This document shows, in pieces, positions 27,481 through 36,187 of a stretch of 64,000 nucleotides of DNA. A model generated the notes under the pieces. That model saw only the letters and a program-made list of their open reading frames with translations. It ran no database searches and was not told where the DNA came from. This stretch comes from Siphonobacter sp. SORGH_AS_0500 (GTDB lineage: Bacteria; Bacteroidota; Bacteroidia; Cytophagales; Spirosomataceae). Location of the stretch: positions 1-64,000 of the forward strand of contig NZ_NHPP01000019.1 of NCBI RefSeq assembly GCF_002838835.1. The letters run 5' to 3'. The position numbers were made by a program, and so were the translations under genes. Each line of letters starts with the position of its first letter. Positions within the stretch are counted from its first letter, which is position 1.

Positions 27481-28866
27481 ATGCTTATACGTAATAAATT
27501 AATCCTGCTTTTTACGCTCCTGACGATGGGCGTACTAATTCTGTTTTCAACCTTTCTTTACTCAACGTTTTCCTTATACCGTCAGGTCATTTTCCGGACG
27601 CGGCTAACTGAAAAGGCCCAGACAGCAGCGAGCTTGTTAATCAATCGTCGGCACCAGTTTGATGACTTTTTCAATCAGCTCATGGAGAGTGATATGCTCA
27701 CGATTGTTGACGAGCACATTATGATTTTTGATGATCGTGATACGCTGGTGTATACCAACCGTCGTGGAGAATCGTCGCCGAGTTTGATGAACTTTATTCA
27801 TACTCTGAAAACAAACCAACCCACCTTTGCTCAACTGGGCGAAAATGAAGCCGTGGGCATGGCTCACCGGGATTCTTCGCAGACTTTTCGGGTCGTGGCG
27901 ATGGGGTATGACCGGGTTGGGTTCACCCGGCTCATTATGCTGAAACAGTTAATGATCTGGGGAAATCTGGGAAGTATAATTTTGCTGGTAGCGGTGGGGT
28001 ACTTTTTCGTAAAAAGAATGCTGAAACCTATATCCAAAGCTATGGATGAGGTCGATACCATCACGGCCCAGCATTTGGACAAACGGCTGGACGAAGGAAA
28101 CCGACGGGATGAAATAGCCCGATTGTCGATGACTTTTAACGAGATGTTAAACCGTCTTCAAAAGTCTTTTGAAGCTCAGAGGAGTTTTGTGTCCCATGCC
28201 TCCCATGAGTTGCGAACACCGCTGACCAATATGCTCGGTACGCTTCAAATCTCGCACGATTACGATCAGGATTCTGAAGAACTGAAAGCGTCGATTCGTT
28301 CGGCGATGGAGGAAATCCGGCAGTTAATTTCCTTAACGAACAGTCTGCTTTCGCTGGCCCGAACGGGCGAAGGGCTGGTTGGGCTGGAAACCATTTCGGT
28401 GGATGATTGTGTCACAAATGCTCTTGCACACATTCATAATAAATACCCCGATCGACAGATTCATTACGATTTTGGAATATTACCCGGGGATGACTCCGGG
28501 ACATTTTTCGAAACCCAAGGGAATGGTTCTCTACTAACGACTTGTATTCTGAACGTGCTTGATAATGCCTGTAAGTATTCGGAAGGATCGGTAGAAATCG
28601 TATTAAGTCAGGAAGATATGATTTCGCTTTCGATAAAAGATCATGGCAACGGGATTAATCCCAGCGATTTACCCCATTTGATGGAGCCATTTTTCCGAAG
28701 TAATGAAGTTTCCAGCATAAACGGATTTGGCATTGGGCTGGCTGTTGTTCAGAAAATTATCGCTCTGCACGGGGGCACGATCCATTTTCAGTCGGAAGTA
28801 GGAAAGGGGACTAACGTAATGATTAAGCTACCGGTATCGTTGTCGAAGAAACTCATTACCAGTTAA
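27481..28866 (+). CDS. Sensor histidine kinase
   Basis: A 461-residue inner-membrane sensor kinase. Two membrane helices (about 8-28 and 158-177) enclose a periplasmic sensor region of about 130 residues; a HAMP domain (about 178-230) is followed by the HisKA dimerisation domain with H242 in SHASHELRTPLTN and a HATPase domain with N-box LDNACKYS, G1 DHGNG and G2 GFGIGLAV motifs. It belongs with the OmpR-type regulator at 26626. The signal is unknown; regulators of this type often respond to metals or envelope stress, but that is only a family tendency. Confidence 0.92.
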   Translation: MLIRNKLILLFTLLTMGVLILFSTFLYSTFSLYRQVIFRTRLTEKAQTAASLLINRRHQFDDFFNQLMESDMLTIVDEHIMIFDDRDTLVYTNRRGESSPSLMNFIHTLKTNQPTFAQLGENEAVGMAHRDSSQTFRVVAMGYDRVGFTRLIMLKQLMIWGNLGSIILLVAVGYFFVKRMLKPISKAMDEVDTITAQHLDKRLDEGNRRDEIARLSMTFNEMLNRLQKSFEAQRSFVSHASHELRTPLTNMLGTLQISHDYDQDSEELKASIRSAMEEIRQLISLTNSLLSLARTGEGLVGLETISVDDCVTNALAHIHNKYPDRQIHYDFGILPGDDSGTFFETQGNGSLLTTCILNVLDNACKYSEGSVEIVLSQEDMISLSIKDHGNGINPSDLPHLMEPFFRSNEVSSINGFGIGLAVVQKIIALHGGTIHFQSEVGKGTNVMIKLPVSLSKKLITS

Positions 28867-28872
28867 TTCATG

Positions 28873-28908
28873 AAAAAGCCTTCTCAAGTTATGCTGAGAA
28901 GGCTTTTT
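28873..28908. terminator. Bidirectional terminator
   Basis: AAAAAGCCTTCTCA pairs perfectly with TGAGAAGGCTTTTT around an 8-base loop, with A-run and T-run at the two ends. It lies between the convergent kinase and DinB genes. Confidence 0.9.
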
Positions 28909-28912
28909 CATC

Positions 28913-29386
28913 TTATACTAACATCTTTTTCAAATGAGCCATCTGCCCGCTGTGATAGGCTTCGTGGTGAAGCATACCGTGTAAAAGCGTATAATAGTTA
29001 TACCGTCGACCGGGAACCTGATCGTTCAGTTTATGGCTGCTAATTCGGCCCAGCGTTTCTACTAACTCTTCCTGCGTTTCCTGAAGATTATCTAAAATTT
29101 CCTGCCATTTGTCATCCGTTAATTCGTTAATAACCGACCAGTCGGCTTCAGAATTCAGGATGATATCGAAGCTCACGGAATCCGTTAGCTTTTCCAGGAC
29201 AAAAATTCGCCAGTTAGTTAAGTGAACGGCAAGTTCAGCGATATTATGAACTGTTGGGGAGGGACGAAAAACTGCCATTTCAGGCGTAATCCCCGTCAGA
29301 ATTTCCTGTGTGCTGGGGCCATGCCAGGCTTCCCCGTCATAGATGGCGGTTAACAAAGAGGTGATCCGATCAACTTCTACTCTCAT
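28913..29386 (-). CDS. DinB-family protein
   Basis: A 157-residue four-helix-bundle protein of the DinB/YfiT superfamily. The metal-binding histidines are visible as H in NIAELAVHLTNW, H in LHGMLHHEAYHSGQMAHL (two positions of the usual HxxxH pattern). Relatives include metal-dependent thiol S-transferases and many proteins of unknown role. It is cytoplasmic, has no obvious partner gene and starts at ATG 29386 with MRVEVDRI. Confidence 0.85.
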   Translation of the reverse strand: MRVEVDRITSLLTAIYDGEAWHGPSTQEILTGITPEMAVFRPSPTVHNIAELAVHLTNWRIFVLEKLTDSVSFDIILNSEADWSVINELTDDKWQEILDNLQETQEELVETLGRISSHKLNDQVPGRRYNYYTLLHGMLHHEAYHSGQMAHLKKMLV

Positions 29387-29678
29387 TATTAGGTATATGT
29401 TTGGAATAAATGCTAGAAAATAGGGTTACTATTAAATTTTATGGAGGAAAATGCACTTCTTCCTGTAAAAGGTATTTTTTTTGAACTACTATCTTCCTTA
29501 GAATCAGTCGCAGCCGGATAGCTCTTCATCAGTCAAATATAGGAGCTTGTGCGGTAAAAATTGGCAGGTTTAGGGCAGGAAAGGCCTTGAAAAGAATCAG
29601 GTGTTAATCACGGATGAAAAGAGTAGCAGAGGGAATGCAAAAATTACATCGGTGAGTCATTATAAAACTTCTAAATCA

Positions 29679-30899
29679 ATGCGTGAAAACGACCGACGGC
29701 GGTTTATCAAACAATCCGTTTTAGGAACTCTGGGGACCATTTTAAGTACAGAAGTAGTCTTTGCTATTCCAGAAGGATACAAGCCGCTTTTTTTTGACAA
29801 TGATCGAGACGCCCTAAAGGGGAAAAGTGCAGAAATGGTGGTGCTGAACGACCGTCCCTGGAACGTAGAAGCTCCCGCTCATTTACTGGACGATGCCGTA
29901 ACGCCTGCTGAGAAAATGTTCATTCGTAACAACGGCATTGTGCCCGAAACGATTGACGTAAATGGCTGGACCTTAACAATCAATGGCGAGTCAGCAAAGA
30001 ATAAAAAGGTATATACGCTGGAGGATCTGAAGAAAAAGTTCAAGCACTATACTTATCAACTGACGCTCGAATGCGGCGGAAATGGTCGGGCAGGTTACTT
30101 CCCGAGCACCGCCGGCAATCAATGGACGAACGGCGGAATCAGTTGTGCGGAATGGACGGGTGTACGCCTGCGGGACATTCTTGAGGACGCAGGCATCAAG
30201 GATGATGCGGTGTACATCGGCTATTACGGAAAAGATATTCACCCCAGTCGCGAACCGGGCAAGGTGGTAATCTCGCGTGGTGTACCCCTTAAAAAAGCTC
30301 TTGAAGATGAATCGCTCATTGCCTGGGCGATGAACGGAAAAGATATTCCGGTGGTGCACGGGTATCCGCTGCGATTGGTTATCGGAGGCTGGCCAGCTTC
30401 GGTTTCGGGCAAGTGGTTGCATACGATTTCGATTCGTAATAAAGTGCACGACGGGCCTAAAATGACGGGGAAAAGCTACAAAGTGCCTATCAACCCCGTT
30501 GAGCCAGGCGTTGATCCACCAGAAGATCAGTTTCGGATTATTGAGTCCATGCCCGTAAAATCACTCATTACCTATCCACAAACGGGAGCGATGCTGGATT
30601 TCGGGAAAACCCTGGCCTTACGAGGCCACGCCTGGGCGGGAGACCTGGAAGTGAAACAGTTGGAAATTTCTATTGACTTTGGAGCTACCTGGCAAAAAGC
30701 AAAACTACAGGCTCCTAAGAATCGGCTGGCCTGGCAACACTGGACGGTAGAGGTACAATTTCCGAAAAAAGGTTATTACGAAGTTTGGGCTAAAGCCACG
30801 GATTCGAAGGGTGTAAGTCAACCCATGGTAATGCCCCAGTGGAATCCTGAAGGATACATTAATAACTCCTGCCATCGGATTGCGATAAAGGTAGTCTGA
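29679..30899 (+). CDS. Tat-exported sulfite-oxidase-like molybdoenzyme
   Basis: Periplasmic molybdopterin enzyme of the sulfite oxidase family, 406 residues from ATG 29679. That start gives the twin-arginine signal ENDRRRFIKQSVLG; the ORF's more upstream start would bury it. The molybdopterin domain (about 60-270) has the Mo-ligand Cys132 in LTLECGGNGRAGYFP and RLVIGGWPASVSGKWL; the C-terminal dimerisation domain (about 290-400) is present. The expected reaction is oxidation of sulfite to sulfate, or of a related substrate, with electrons passed to a c-type cytochrome. The gene directly downstream (30989) encodes such a cytochrome, as in sorAB systems. Substrate identity is inferred. Confidence 0.88.
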   Translation: MRENDRRRFIKQSVLGTLGTILSTEVVFAIPEGYKPLFFDNDRDALKGKSAEMVVLNDRPWNVEAPAHLLDDAVTPAEKMFIRNNGIVPETIDVNGWTLTINGESAKNKKVYTLEDLKKKFKHYTYQLTLECGGNGRAGYFPSTAGNQWTNGGISCAEWTGVRLRDILEDAGIKDDAVYIGYYGKDIHPSREPGKVVISRGVPLKKALEDESLIAWAMNGKDIPVVHGYPLRLVIGGWPASVSGKWLHTISIRNKVHDGPKMTGKSYKVPINPVEPGVDPPEDQFRIIESMPVKSLITYPQTGAMLDFGKTLALRGHAWAGDLEVKQLEISIDFGATWQKAKLQAPKNRLAWQHWTVEVQFPKKGYYEVWAKATDSKGVSQPMVMPQWNPEGYINNSCHRIAIKVV

Positions 30900-30902
30900 G
30901 GC

Positions 30903-30943
30903 TAGAGACGTGATGAATCGCGTCTGGGTAAAAGGCAATTTTG
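30903..30943. repeat. Half copy of the MITE-like repeat
   Basis: TAGAGACGTGATGAATCGCG followed by TCTGGGTAAAAGGC matches the left half of the ~98-base repeat. It lies between the molybdoenzyme and cytochrome genes. Confidence 0.6.
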
Positions 30944-30988
30944 TACTAATACTGATTGGTGGAGGATCGGTAGACAGAAATCTATTTT

Positions 30989-31384
30989 ATGAAATACCTA
31001 TTCATGTTATCGGCCTTCCTGCTGCTGGGAAGTGTGGCCTGGACTTCGCAGTCCGGTAATAAGCCTACGACCATAACCAGGCAAGCCTGGGCCGATTCTG
31101 TAAAGAAAGACCCGGAAACGGGATTGGCTGTAGATACCAATTTGCCTTTGATCAAGGCTCATTGCACGGCTTGTCATTCCAGTAAGTTAATTACGCAAAA
31201 TCATTTTACCCGAACGGGTTGGGTCGATAAAATTCGATGGATGCAGAAGTACCACAAACTCTGGGACTTAGGCCCATCCGAAGTGGCGGTACTGGATTAC
31301 TTGGAAAAGTATTACGGACCCTCGAAACAAACCTTCGACGGACGTAGAAAACCACTGGAGAAACCAAGCTGGTACAAGCTTTAG
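30989..31384 (+). CDS. Small c-type cytochrome, probable sulfite dehydrogenase subunit
   Basis: A 131-residue exported monohaem cytochrome. The signal peptide covers about 1-20; the haem site CTACH is at 59-63 and a likely axial Met lies in IRWMQKYHKLWDL. The domain pattern CHSSKLITQNHFTRTGW...LDYLEKYYG matches cytochrome subunits found beside SorA-type sulfite dehydrogenases. It follows the molybdoenzyme gene by 89 bases on the same strand and is the likely electron acceptor. The gene is directly followed by a 7-bp tandem repeat array. Confidence 0.85.
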   Translation: MKYLFMLSAFLLLGSVAWTSQSGNKPTTITRQAWADSVKKDPETGLAVDTNLPLIKAHCTACHSSKLITQNHFTRTGWVDKIRWMQKYHKLWDLGPSEVAVLDYLEKYYGPSKQTFDGRRKPLEKPSWYKL

Positions 31385-31515
31385 AGTTTTGAGCGGCCGC
31401 CGCTGCGGTTTTGAGTTTTGAGTTTTGAGTTTTGAGTTTTGAGTTTTGAGTTTTGAGTTTTGAGTTTTGAGTTTTCAGTTTTCAGTTTTCAGTTTTCAGT
31501 TTTCAGTTTTCAGTT
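31384..31515. repeat. 7-bp tandem array with GC-rich core
   Basis: The array reads GAGTTTT, then the 17-base core AGCGGCCGCCGCTGCGG (31392-31408), then about nine GAGTTTT units that switch to about six CAGTTTT units. The core interrupts the repeat in phase. The same core occurs in a GGAGTTT array at 47368-47384 and, truncated, at 56956-56966. Confidence 0.85.
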
Positions 31516-31790
31516 GGAAAGAGAAACCCGTAAAGGTAGGCAAGACGTTTGGAAATGGCAGGTATAACCCCAGCGGGGTTCAACACCAATAGCCCCGGAT
31601 GATAATCCGGGTTTTTTCTTTGGCTGGTGTCTTCACCAGCAATTAATAGGAAGCCTAGTGGTTGGTGAGGACACCAACCATGGTGGAAATCGTATCTCCC
31701 TAGGCATGTTGCAGTTTTGGAATTACGTACTCGCCCCCCGGGTTGTCACCCGGGGCTATTCATATTAAACCCCTCTGGGGATGTTGTTTT
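31516..31790. repeat. Composite repeat: conserved block, hairpin pairs
   Basis: Modules in order: a conserved block ending ACGTTTGGAAATGGCAGGTA; a CCCC-type hairpin pair (31563-31615: ATAACCCCAGCGGGG, then GCCCCGGAT/ATCCGGG); a REPIN-like pair of inverted hairpins (31621-31680: GGCTGGTGTCTTCACCAGC and GGTTGGTGAGGACACCAACC); and an inverted copy of the CCCC-type pair (31733-31780). The same modules recur at 47443-47782 and 56967-57300. Confidence 0.75.
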
Positions 31791-31862
31791 CTCCGGCCAT
31801 AGCGGATAATAATAGGAACGTCAGCGTCTGGAAGTATCAGATAGTAGACAAGGGTTTCATAA

Positions 31863-31960
31863 GTAGAGACGCGACTTCATCGCGTCTGGGTAAGAGGCGG
31901 TTTTAACACTAGTCCGTTATTTTCATCTCCCGGCCAGACGCAATGAAGTCGCGTCTCTAC
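31863..31960. repeat. MITE-like palindromic repeat, copy 3
   Basis: The best copy, 98 bases: GTAGAGACGCGACTTCATCG at the left and GAAGTCGCGTCTCTAC at the right, with CGTCTGG and CCAGACG completing long terminal inverted repeats. From here to the next gene (32206) I see nothing recognisable. Confidence 0.85.
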
Positions 31961-32205
31961 TTGCAGGATCGCCTGCCCTTTAGGGTTGTAATCAGAAGTA
32001 TCCGACACCTAAATATTGGAATAAAAGATCATAAAGAGTGCCGAAAATACCTGCCCAGAAGCTAGCGAACTTCATTCTCAAGGATATTGTCGAAGAAAGT
32101 GAGGGCAAACCAACAGATAGATGAGCTTCTAAGAACACTAAAAAAGGTCTCTTAGGCGGCTAGTGAAACATGAACGTTCACTCAAAACCCAAAACAACGA
32201 AATAC

Positions 32206-32751
32206 TCACTTCTTCGTAAGGGTAAACTGATTTTTCACGTCTATAACTTCGGCGATCTTTGCAAAGACCAGCTTGGGAACTTCGATCTTATGATCAACTA
32301 ATGCGACTTGAAAATCAGATTGAAGGGTAATCTTATCGCCCTGAACGGTCAACTTTCCATTTAACGTTCGCTCTTTTTTTACGCCGTGCAAGTCAAAAGT
32401 CCCTACCGCCGACACGTCGTAAGTTCCCGGTTTATTAAGGTCAGGTATGGGTTGAATCTTTCCCCGAAACATCGCGTATGGATACTTTTCCGACTCCACG
32501 TAGTTTTCATTGAAGTGTTCCTGCATCAATTTATTGGGGAAATTAAAATCCGTCATAGTCATTCGTACGACGATCTCTCCCGTTTGCGTATTCAGCACCG
32601 ATCCTACTTTTTTATTAACAGCCGATATATTTTCCATCGGCGTTTTTGAGAAAAAACTCGTTTCTCCGGTCTGAGTAATAAAGAGCTGAGCCTGAGCTGA
32701 TCCTGCTGCCAAAATCAGCAAGGTTAGTATTCTGAAAATGGAGTTGGACAT
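32206..32751 (-). CDS. YceI-family secreted protein
   Basis: A periplasmic lipocalin-like protein of 181 residues from ATG 32751; the frame could extend three codons to a TTG. The signal peptide ends at about residue 22 (SAQAQ). YceI proteins bind long polyisoprenoid (quinone-like) molecules in a beta-barrel; visible family features are FFSKTPMENISAVN, ESEKYPYAMFRG and TFDLHGVKKERTLNGKL. It lies 12 bases downstream of the DUF5777 gene, which follows the Rieske gene, so the three likely form an operon. The link to quinone/redox chemistry fits the Rieske neighbour. Confidence 0.85.
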   Translation of the reverse strand: MSNSIFRILTLLILAAGSAQAQLFITQTGETSFFSKTPMENISAVNKKVGSVLNTQTGEIVVRMTMTDFNFPNKLMQEHFNENYVESEKYPYAMFRGKIQPIPDLNKPGTYDVSAVGTFDLHGVKKERTLNGKLTVQGDKITLQSDFQVALVDHKIEVPKLVFAKIAEVIDVKNQFTLTKK

Positions 32752-32763
32752 AAAAATCAAAGG

Positions 32764-33675
32764 TTAACGTTTGCGATCAAAACTAAACGTGCGGGAAATA
32801 TTGAAGCCGTAATGAATATCGCCTTTGAAGAAGTTACCCGTCGTTTGCGTCAGGAATTGCTTTTCAATCATGCCCTGAGCGTTCGTGAAATGCAATTGAA
32901 AGACGTGACCACCCGTTTCAATATCCACACCTACGGCAAAAGCATTGTACGTATTAGCTCCGCCGGGAGCAATATTCTTCTGATCCGAACTCAGGAATCG
33001 TGCATAGTATTCAGCGTTAACAGATACCCGTTTACTGATTTTATAACGACCACCAATGCCCAGGGCTGTGACCGCCTCGGTTTCAGTGTCAGCCTTGCCC
33101 AACGTCACAAACGTGGGCATCAACTGTAAAGAAAACTTATCATTGAACTTACGAGCAATCAGAGCCTGAAACGTCCAGTTCTGGCGTTCGCCGTTGTTAT
33201 AGTACAGCGTACTGGTGGCATTCTCCCGCGTGGGTTCGGTAATGATAGCATCCGAAGCAAAAAGGGTAATACTCACCGGAGATGAATGCTCGCCGGTGCT
33301 TTGGCGGAGCAGACGGTATTTGGCGTATAAATCCACCGTTTTCTGGATACTGCTACGACCAACGCCTACGGTTAAGCGGTCCGTAACTCCGTAATCAAGT
33401 CCGAGTCTGATGTAAGCTTCGTCGAGGCCATAAAAGTTATCTATGCCCGAATTTAAACGGCCAAAACGGTGAGAAATCAGAAAATCCAGGTGTTTCCTTT
33501 TTACCGTTTCAACGGTATGCCCATTCATGAGTCGAGTTCCCTTGAAGGTTGCTGACGTATAGGTTTTGACGGCGGGCTGGTCAAGTGATTTCAGTAAGTC
33601 ATCGTCCTGAGCAAAAGATTTTTGCCCGCACAGACTCAACCCGGATAGGAGAAAAAAGAACAGAGAATGTTTCAT
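32764..33675 (-). CDS. DUF5777-family outer-membrane beta-barrel protein
   Basis: A 303-residue exported protein with signal peptide (about 1-22, ending KSFAQ) and many amphipathic beta-strands ending in an aromatic C-terminal strand (HYGFNISRTFSF), as in outer-membrane barrels. It has the pattern FLISHRFGRLNSGIDNFYGLDEAYIRLGLDYGVTDRLTVG (given here by its key words SHRFGRLN and GLDYGVTDRL) typical of DUF5777 proteins. The family often sits beside YceI and cytochrome genes; its function is unknown. Middle gene of the Rieske-DUF5777-YceI set. Confidence 0.8.
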   Translation of the reverse strand: MKHSLFFFLLSGLSLCGQKSFAQDDDLLKSLDQPAVKTYTSATFKGTRLMNGHTVETVKRKHLDFLISHRFGRLNSGIDNFYGLDEAYIRLGLDYGVTDRLTVGVGRSSIQKTVDLYAKYRLLRQSTGEHSSPVSITLFASDAIITEPTRENATSTLYYNNGERQNWTFQALIARKFNDKFSLQLMPTFVTLGKADTETEAVTALGIGGRYKISKRVSVNAEYYARFLSSDQKNIAPGGANTYNAFAVGVDIETGGHVFQLHFTNAQGMIEKQFLTQTTGNFFKGDIHYGFNISRTFSFDRKR

Positions 33676-33704
33676 AGAAGCTTGATGCTCTCGTGGAAAA
33701 AGGA

Positions 33705-34148
33705 TTACTCAAATACTCGCAGAGTGGTGCCAGTCAGCTCCGTTTTGTACTGTTTTAGGGCTGAAGAAGCGGGGCCAGCCAATACCGTCCCTGTGGTACT
33801 AAAGCGTGAACCATGAGCCGAGCAATAGAAATCATTGTTTGCGGAACGATACTGCACCGATACGCCCTGATGCGTGCAGGCCTGAGAAACCGCAATGTAC
33901 GCTCCGGCTGAGGTACGGGCCACGATAATTCCGCTGACATATACGTAACCTCCATTGGCATTTAGAGCGGAATAGGCGGTATTCGATAAATCAAGGGATA
34001 GACCCGTGCTACCACCCCCAGAACCGCTGCCTGGATTGACGGCTTCATCCTTTTCATTTTTACAACCTGAGAGGCAGTGTTGTAGTACAATAGCCCCGAT
34101 GCTGGTACCTACCAGGGTCATGAATTGCTTGCGGTCCATCGATTTCAT
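33705..34148 (-). CDS. Rieske [2Fe-2S] protein
   Basis: A 147-residue protein with an N-terminal export signal (MTLVGTSIGAIVLQHCLSGC; a lipobox-like LSGC is present, so it may be a lipoprotein). The Rieske cluster motifs are CTHQG and CSAHGSRF, supplying two Cys and two His. The domain is small, of the stand-alone type rather than full-length QcrA. A glycine/serine-rich linker separates anchor and domain. It probably passes electrons in the periplasm, upstream of DUF5777 and YceI genes in the same orientation. Confidence 0.88.
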   Translation of the reverse strand: MKSMDRKQFMTLVGTSIGAIVLQHCLSGCKNEKDEAVNPGSGSGGGSTGLSLDLSNTAYSALNANGGYVYVSGIIVARTSAGAYIAVSQACTHQGVSVQYRSANNDFYCSAHGSRFSTTGTVLAGPASSALKQYKTELTGTTLRVFE

Positions 34149-34302
34149 GTCGTTGATAATTAGTGTAAGCGTTTGGGTAAGGCAATAGTTGTGCTATAGC
34201 CCGAAAGAGCTACCAACCATTACGAGTGGTTTAAACACGGCGTTGCAAAAAAACTGTAAAATGTATGTTACTACAGGTAATTTATAATTAAACTATTGAA
34301 AA

Positions 34303-35631
34303 TCAGTGCTTTTTAAGTTGGTACCGCAACGAGAAAAATACACCGCTACTGCGGAGCCGTACCTTGCCAAAGCCTACGCCGCCCAGTGGTGTCTTTACGA
34401 ATGGTTCTATACGTACCAGTAGGCGTGGGAGGATAGGTCGTTCCAACCCTAAAGAGATATTGGCGGTAGCTAACCAGTGATTTCCCGTTCGTTTTTTCTC
34501 CAGTTCGTAGGTATACGTCGGATATTGGTAATAATAATCTTCCTTGAGCATCAGGTAAGACGTACTCCCCAGACTAACGAAAAACTGGTTTTGCTTCCAC
34601 TTCCAGGCATCATACGTAATAGTTAGCGGCACGTCGAGCATCCGACAGGCGGCATCGATGACATCCGGGCGTTTGTACGTGGCCCAGTAACCCTGGTAAG
34701 GTCGGTAATCATAACTGCTGGCGGAGTAATTTTTGAGCGAATAAATAACCCCCGCCGAAGCCCGCCAACGCGGAGCGAAACGATATTCCAACTGCAAGCC
34801 GGTATTATAACCTGTGGCTGCTTGCCGCCCTGGCACTTGCGTGAAATCAGGAGAAAGTAGCAATTGCAAGGCCCAACGGCTAACCAACGGTTGAATCGGA
34901 ATTTCTGGAGCTGATGCCAGGTCGGGCGTTTGCCAGCTTAAATTCACGGGTAACTTTTGCCACTTGGACGGCTTCAATCGGGATAATGCAAGGGTTGCTA
35001 AGGTATCAATAGATGTAACGTGGGAGTCCGAACTGAGCTCGGAGTGGATTGTTGCTGGGGTTGAATTCAATAGGATAGTATCAGAAACGGAGCGTTGTTG
35101 ACCTGACTTCTTCTGAGCGGTAATGGGATAAAAGGGTTCATGTAAAACCTGTTTTCTAGGAATGGATTTTTGAGAAATCTTTGCCTTTTTAGCCGACGTT
35201 GCGGGTTGTTCAGCAAGGGCAGAGGAAGCGTTTGAGTTAAGTTCAGGAAGCCGCTCGTTCGCTTCCTGGGCATGCTCATGGCTACCTGGTATAACGTTTG
35301 ACGATTTGTGTAAGGGATTTCTAGAACTGGATGGAAGGGTAGAGTGGGTCGGTGGGGCCGGCTTCTCTTGATGCTCTAACAGGGTTTGTTGATCCAATTG
35401 CGTAACAGCCCGGCCAGTGGTTAACCAGAACAGGCCCATCATAACCAGAATAACAATTCCTTCAATCAGTGTAAAACGTTTTAGTTTGGTTTGAAAATAC
35501 TGATCCCCATCGAGCTTTTGCTCCATGCGTTTCCAGGCCTCTGGATCGAACGGCGGTTCGAATCCCGAAGCAGCTTTCCGGAACAGGTCGTCCAGCTGAT
35601 CGTCAGGCATATTTGGAGGATCGTTCTTCAT
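34303..35631 (-). CDS. Possible anti-sigma/outer-membrane-barrel fusion protein
   Basis: A 442-residue protein: a cytoplasmic N-terminus (1-52, DDQLDDLFRKAASGFEPPFD, as in Bacteroidota anti-sigma-like proteins), a single membrane helix (53-72), a long Ser/Pro-rich linker (about 80-245) and a C-terminal beta-strand-rich domain (about 250-442) with outer-membrane-barrel character (ASAGVIYSLKNY, final VFFSLRYQL). The start overlaps the end of the ECF sigma gene by 29 bases, so translation is coupled. The layout suggests a protein spanning inner membrane, periplasm and outer membrane that controls the sigma factor. The anti-sigma role is inferred from position. Confidence 0.7.
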   Translation of the reverse strand: MKNDPPNMPDDQLDDLFRKAASGFEPPFDPEAWKRMEQKLDGDQYFQTKLKRFTLIEGIVILVMMGLFWLTTGRAVTQLDQQTLLEHQEKPAPPTHSTLPSSSRNPLHKSSNVIPGSHEHAQEANERLPELNSNASSALAEQPATSAKKAKISQKSIPRKQVLHEPFYPITAQKKSGQQRSVSDTILLNSTPATIHSELSSDSHVTSIDTLATLALSRLKPSKWQKLPVNLSWQTPDLASAPEIPIQPLVSRWALQLLLSPDFTQVPGRQAATGYNTGLQLEYRFAPRWRASAGVIYSLKNYSASSYDYRPYQGYWATYKRPDVIDAACRMLDVPLTITYDAWKWKQNQFFVSLGSTSYLMLKEDYYYQYPTYTYELEKKRTGNHWLATANISLGLERPILPRLLVRIEPFVKTPLGGVGFGKVRLRSSGVFFSLRYQLKKH

Positions 35632-36187
35632 GACTTTTTTTTAATAGTTCCTTCAAATGCTGACGGGCTTTGGCCAGGTTTGATTTAGACGTGCCCACGT
35701 TAATGTTCAGTTGCTGGGCTACTTCCTCGTGCGAATACCCGTCAATAACGTAAAGGTTAAACACGGCCCGGTAACCCGGACTCAACTGCTGAATCAGGCC
35801 AATCAAATCTTCATAAGCCAGCCCGTCGAGCGGACTTTCGGTGATGGATGCAGGAACATGAATGTCTTCCAGTCCAACCTGACTGGAATATTTAAGCGTA
35901 CTTCGATATTGATCAATCGCCGTATTAATGACGATTCGTTTGAGGTAACCAATGAACGACGGAACCGGATCGTGCTTTTCGATCTGATACTGACTCATGC
36001 CCTGGAAAACCTTCAAAAACCCATCATTCACTACCTCCAGACTCACTTCCTTATCGGGACAATACCGAAGGGCAATACCCATAGCGAACGAATAAAAAAG
36101 CCGGTATAGGGTCTCCTGGCTTTTTCGCTCGTTCCGGGTACACCCTTTTAGCAAGGGGAGTAGCTCTGCGGCGGTGATTTTCGTCAC
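35603..36187 (-). CDS. ECF-type RNA polymerase sigma factor
   Basis: A 194-residue sigma-70 family protein of the Bacteroidota ECF type. Region 2 (about 25-95) holds EVVNDGFLKVFQGM and FIGYLKRIVINTAIDQYR; region 4 (about 130-185) holds LSPGYRAVFNLYVIDGYSHEEVAQQLNINVGTS split around its helix-turn-helix. The downstream overlapping gene (34303-35631) is its likely membrane-bound regulator. The target regulon is unknown. Confidence 0.9.
   Translation of the reverse strand: MTKITAAELLPLLKGCTRNERKSQETLYRLFYSFAMGIALRYCPDKEVSLEVVNDGFLKVFQGMSQYQIEKHDPVPSFIGYLKRIVINTAIDQYRSTLKYSSQVGLEDIHVPASITESPLDGLAYEDLIGLIQQLSPGYRAVFNLYVIDGYSHEEVAQQLNINVGTSKSNLAKARQHLKELLKKSHEERSSKYA

Noticed and set aside
31392..31408. 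GCGGCCGC as a vector or linker remnant
   Set aside because: The surrounding 17-mer and in-phase placement recur at two loci with different arrays, which a linker would not explain; contamination was nevertheless kept as a refuting possibility.
31384..31515. Possible CRISPR array
   Set aside because: The repeat unit is 7 bp and contiguous, with no spacers and no cas genes.
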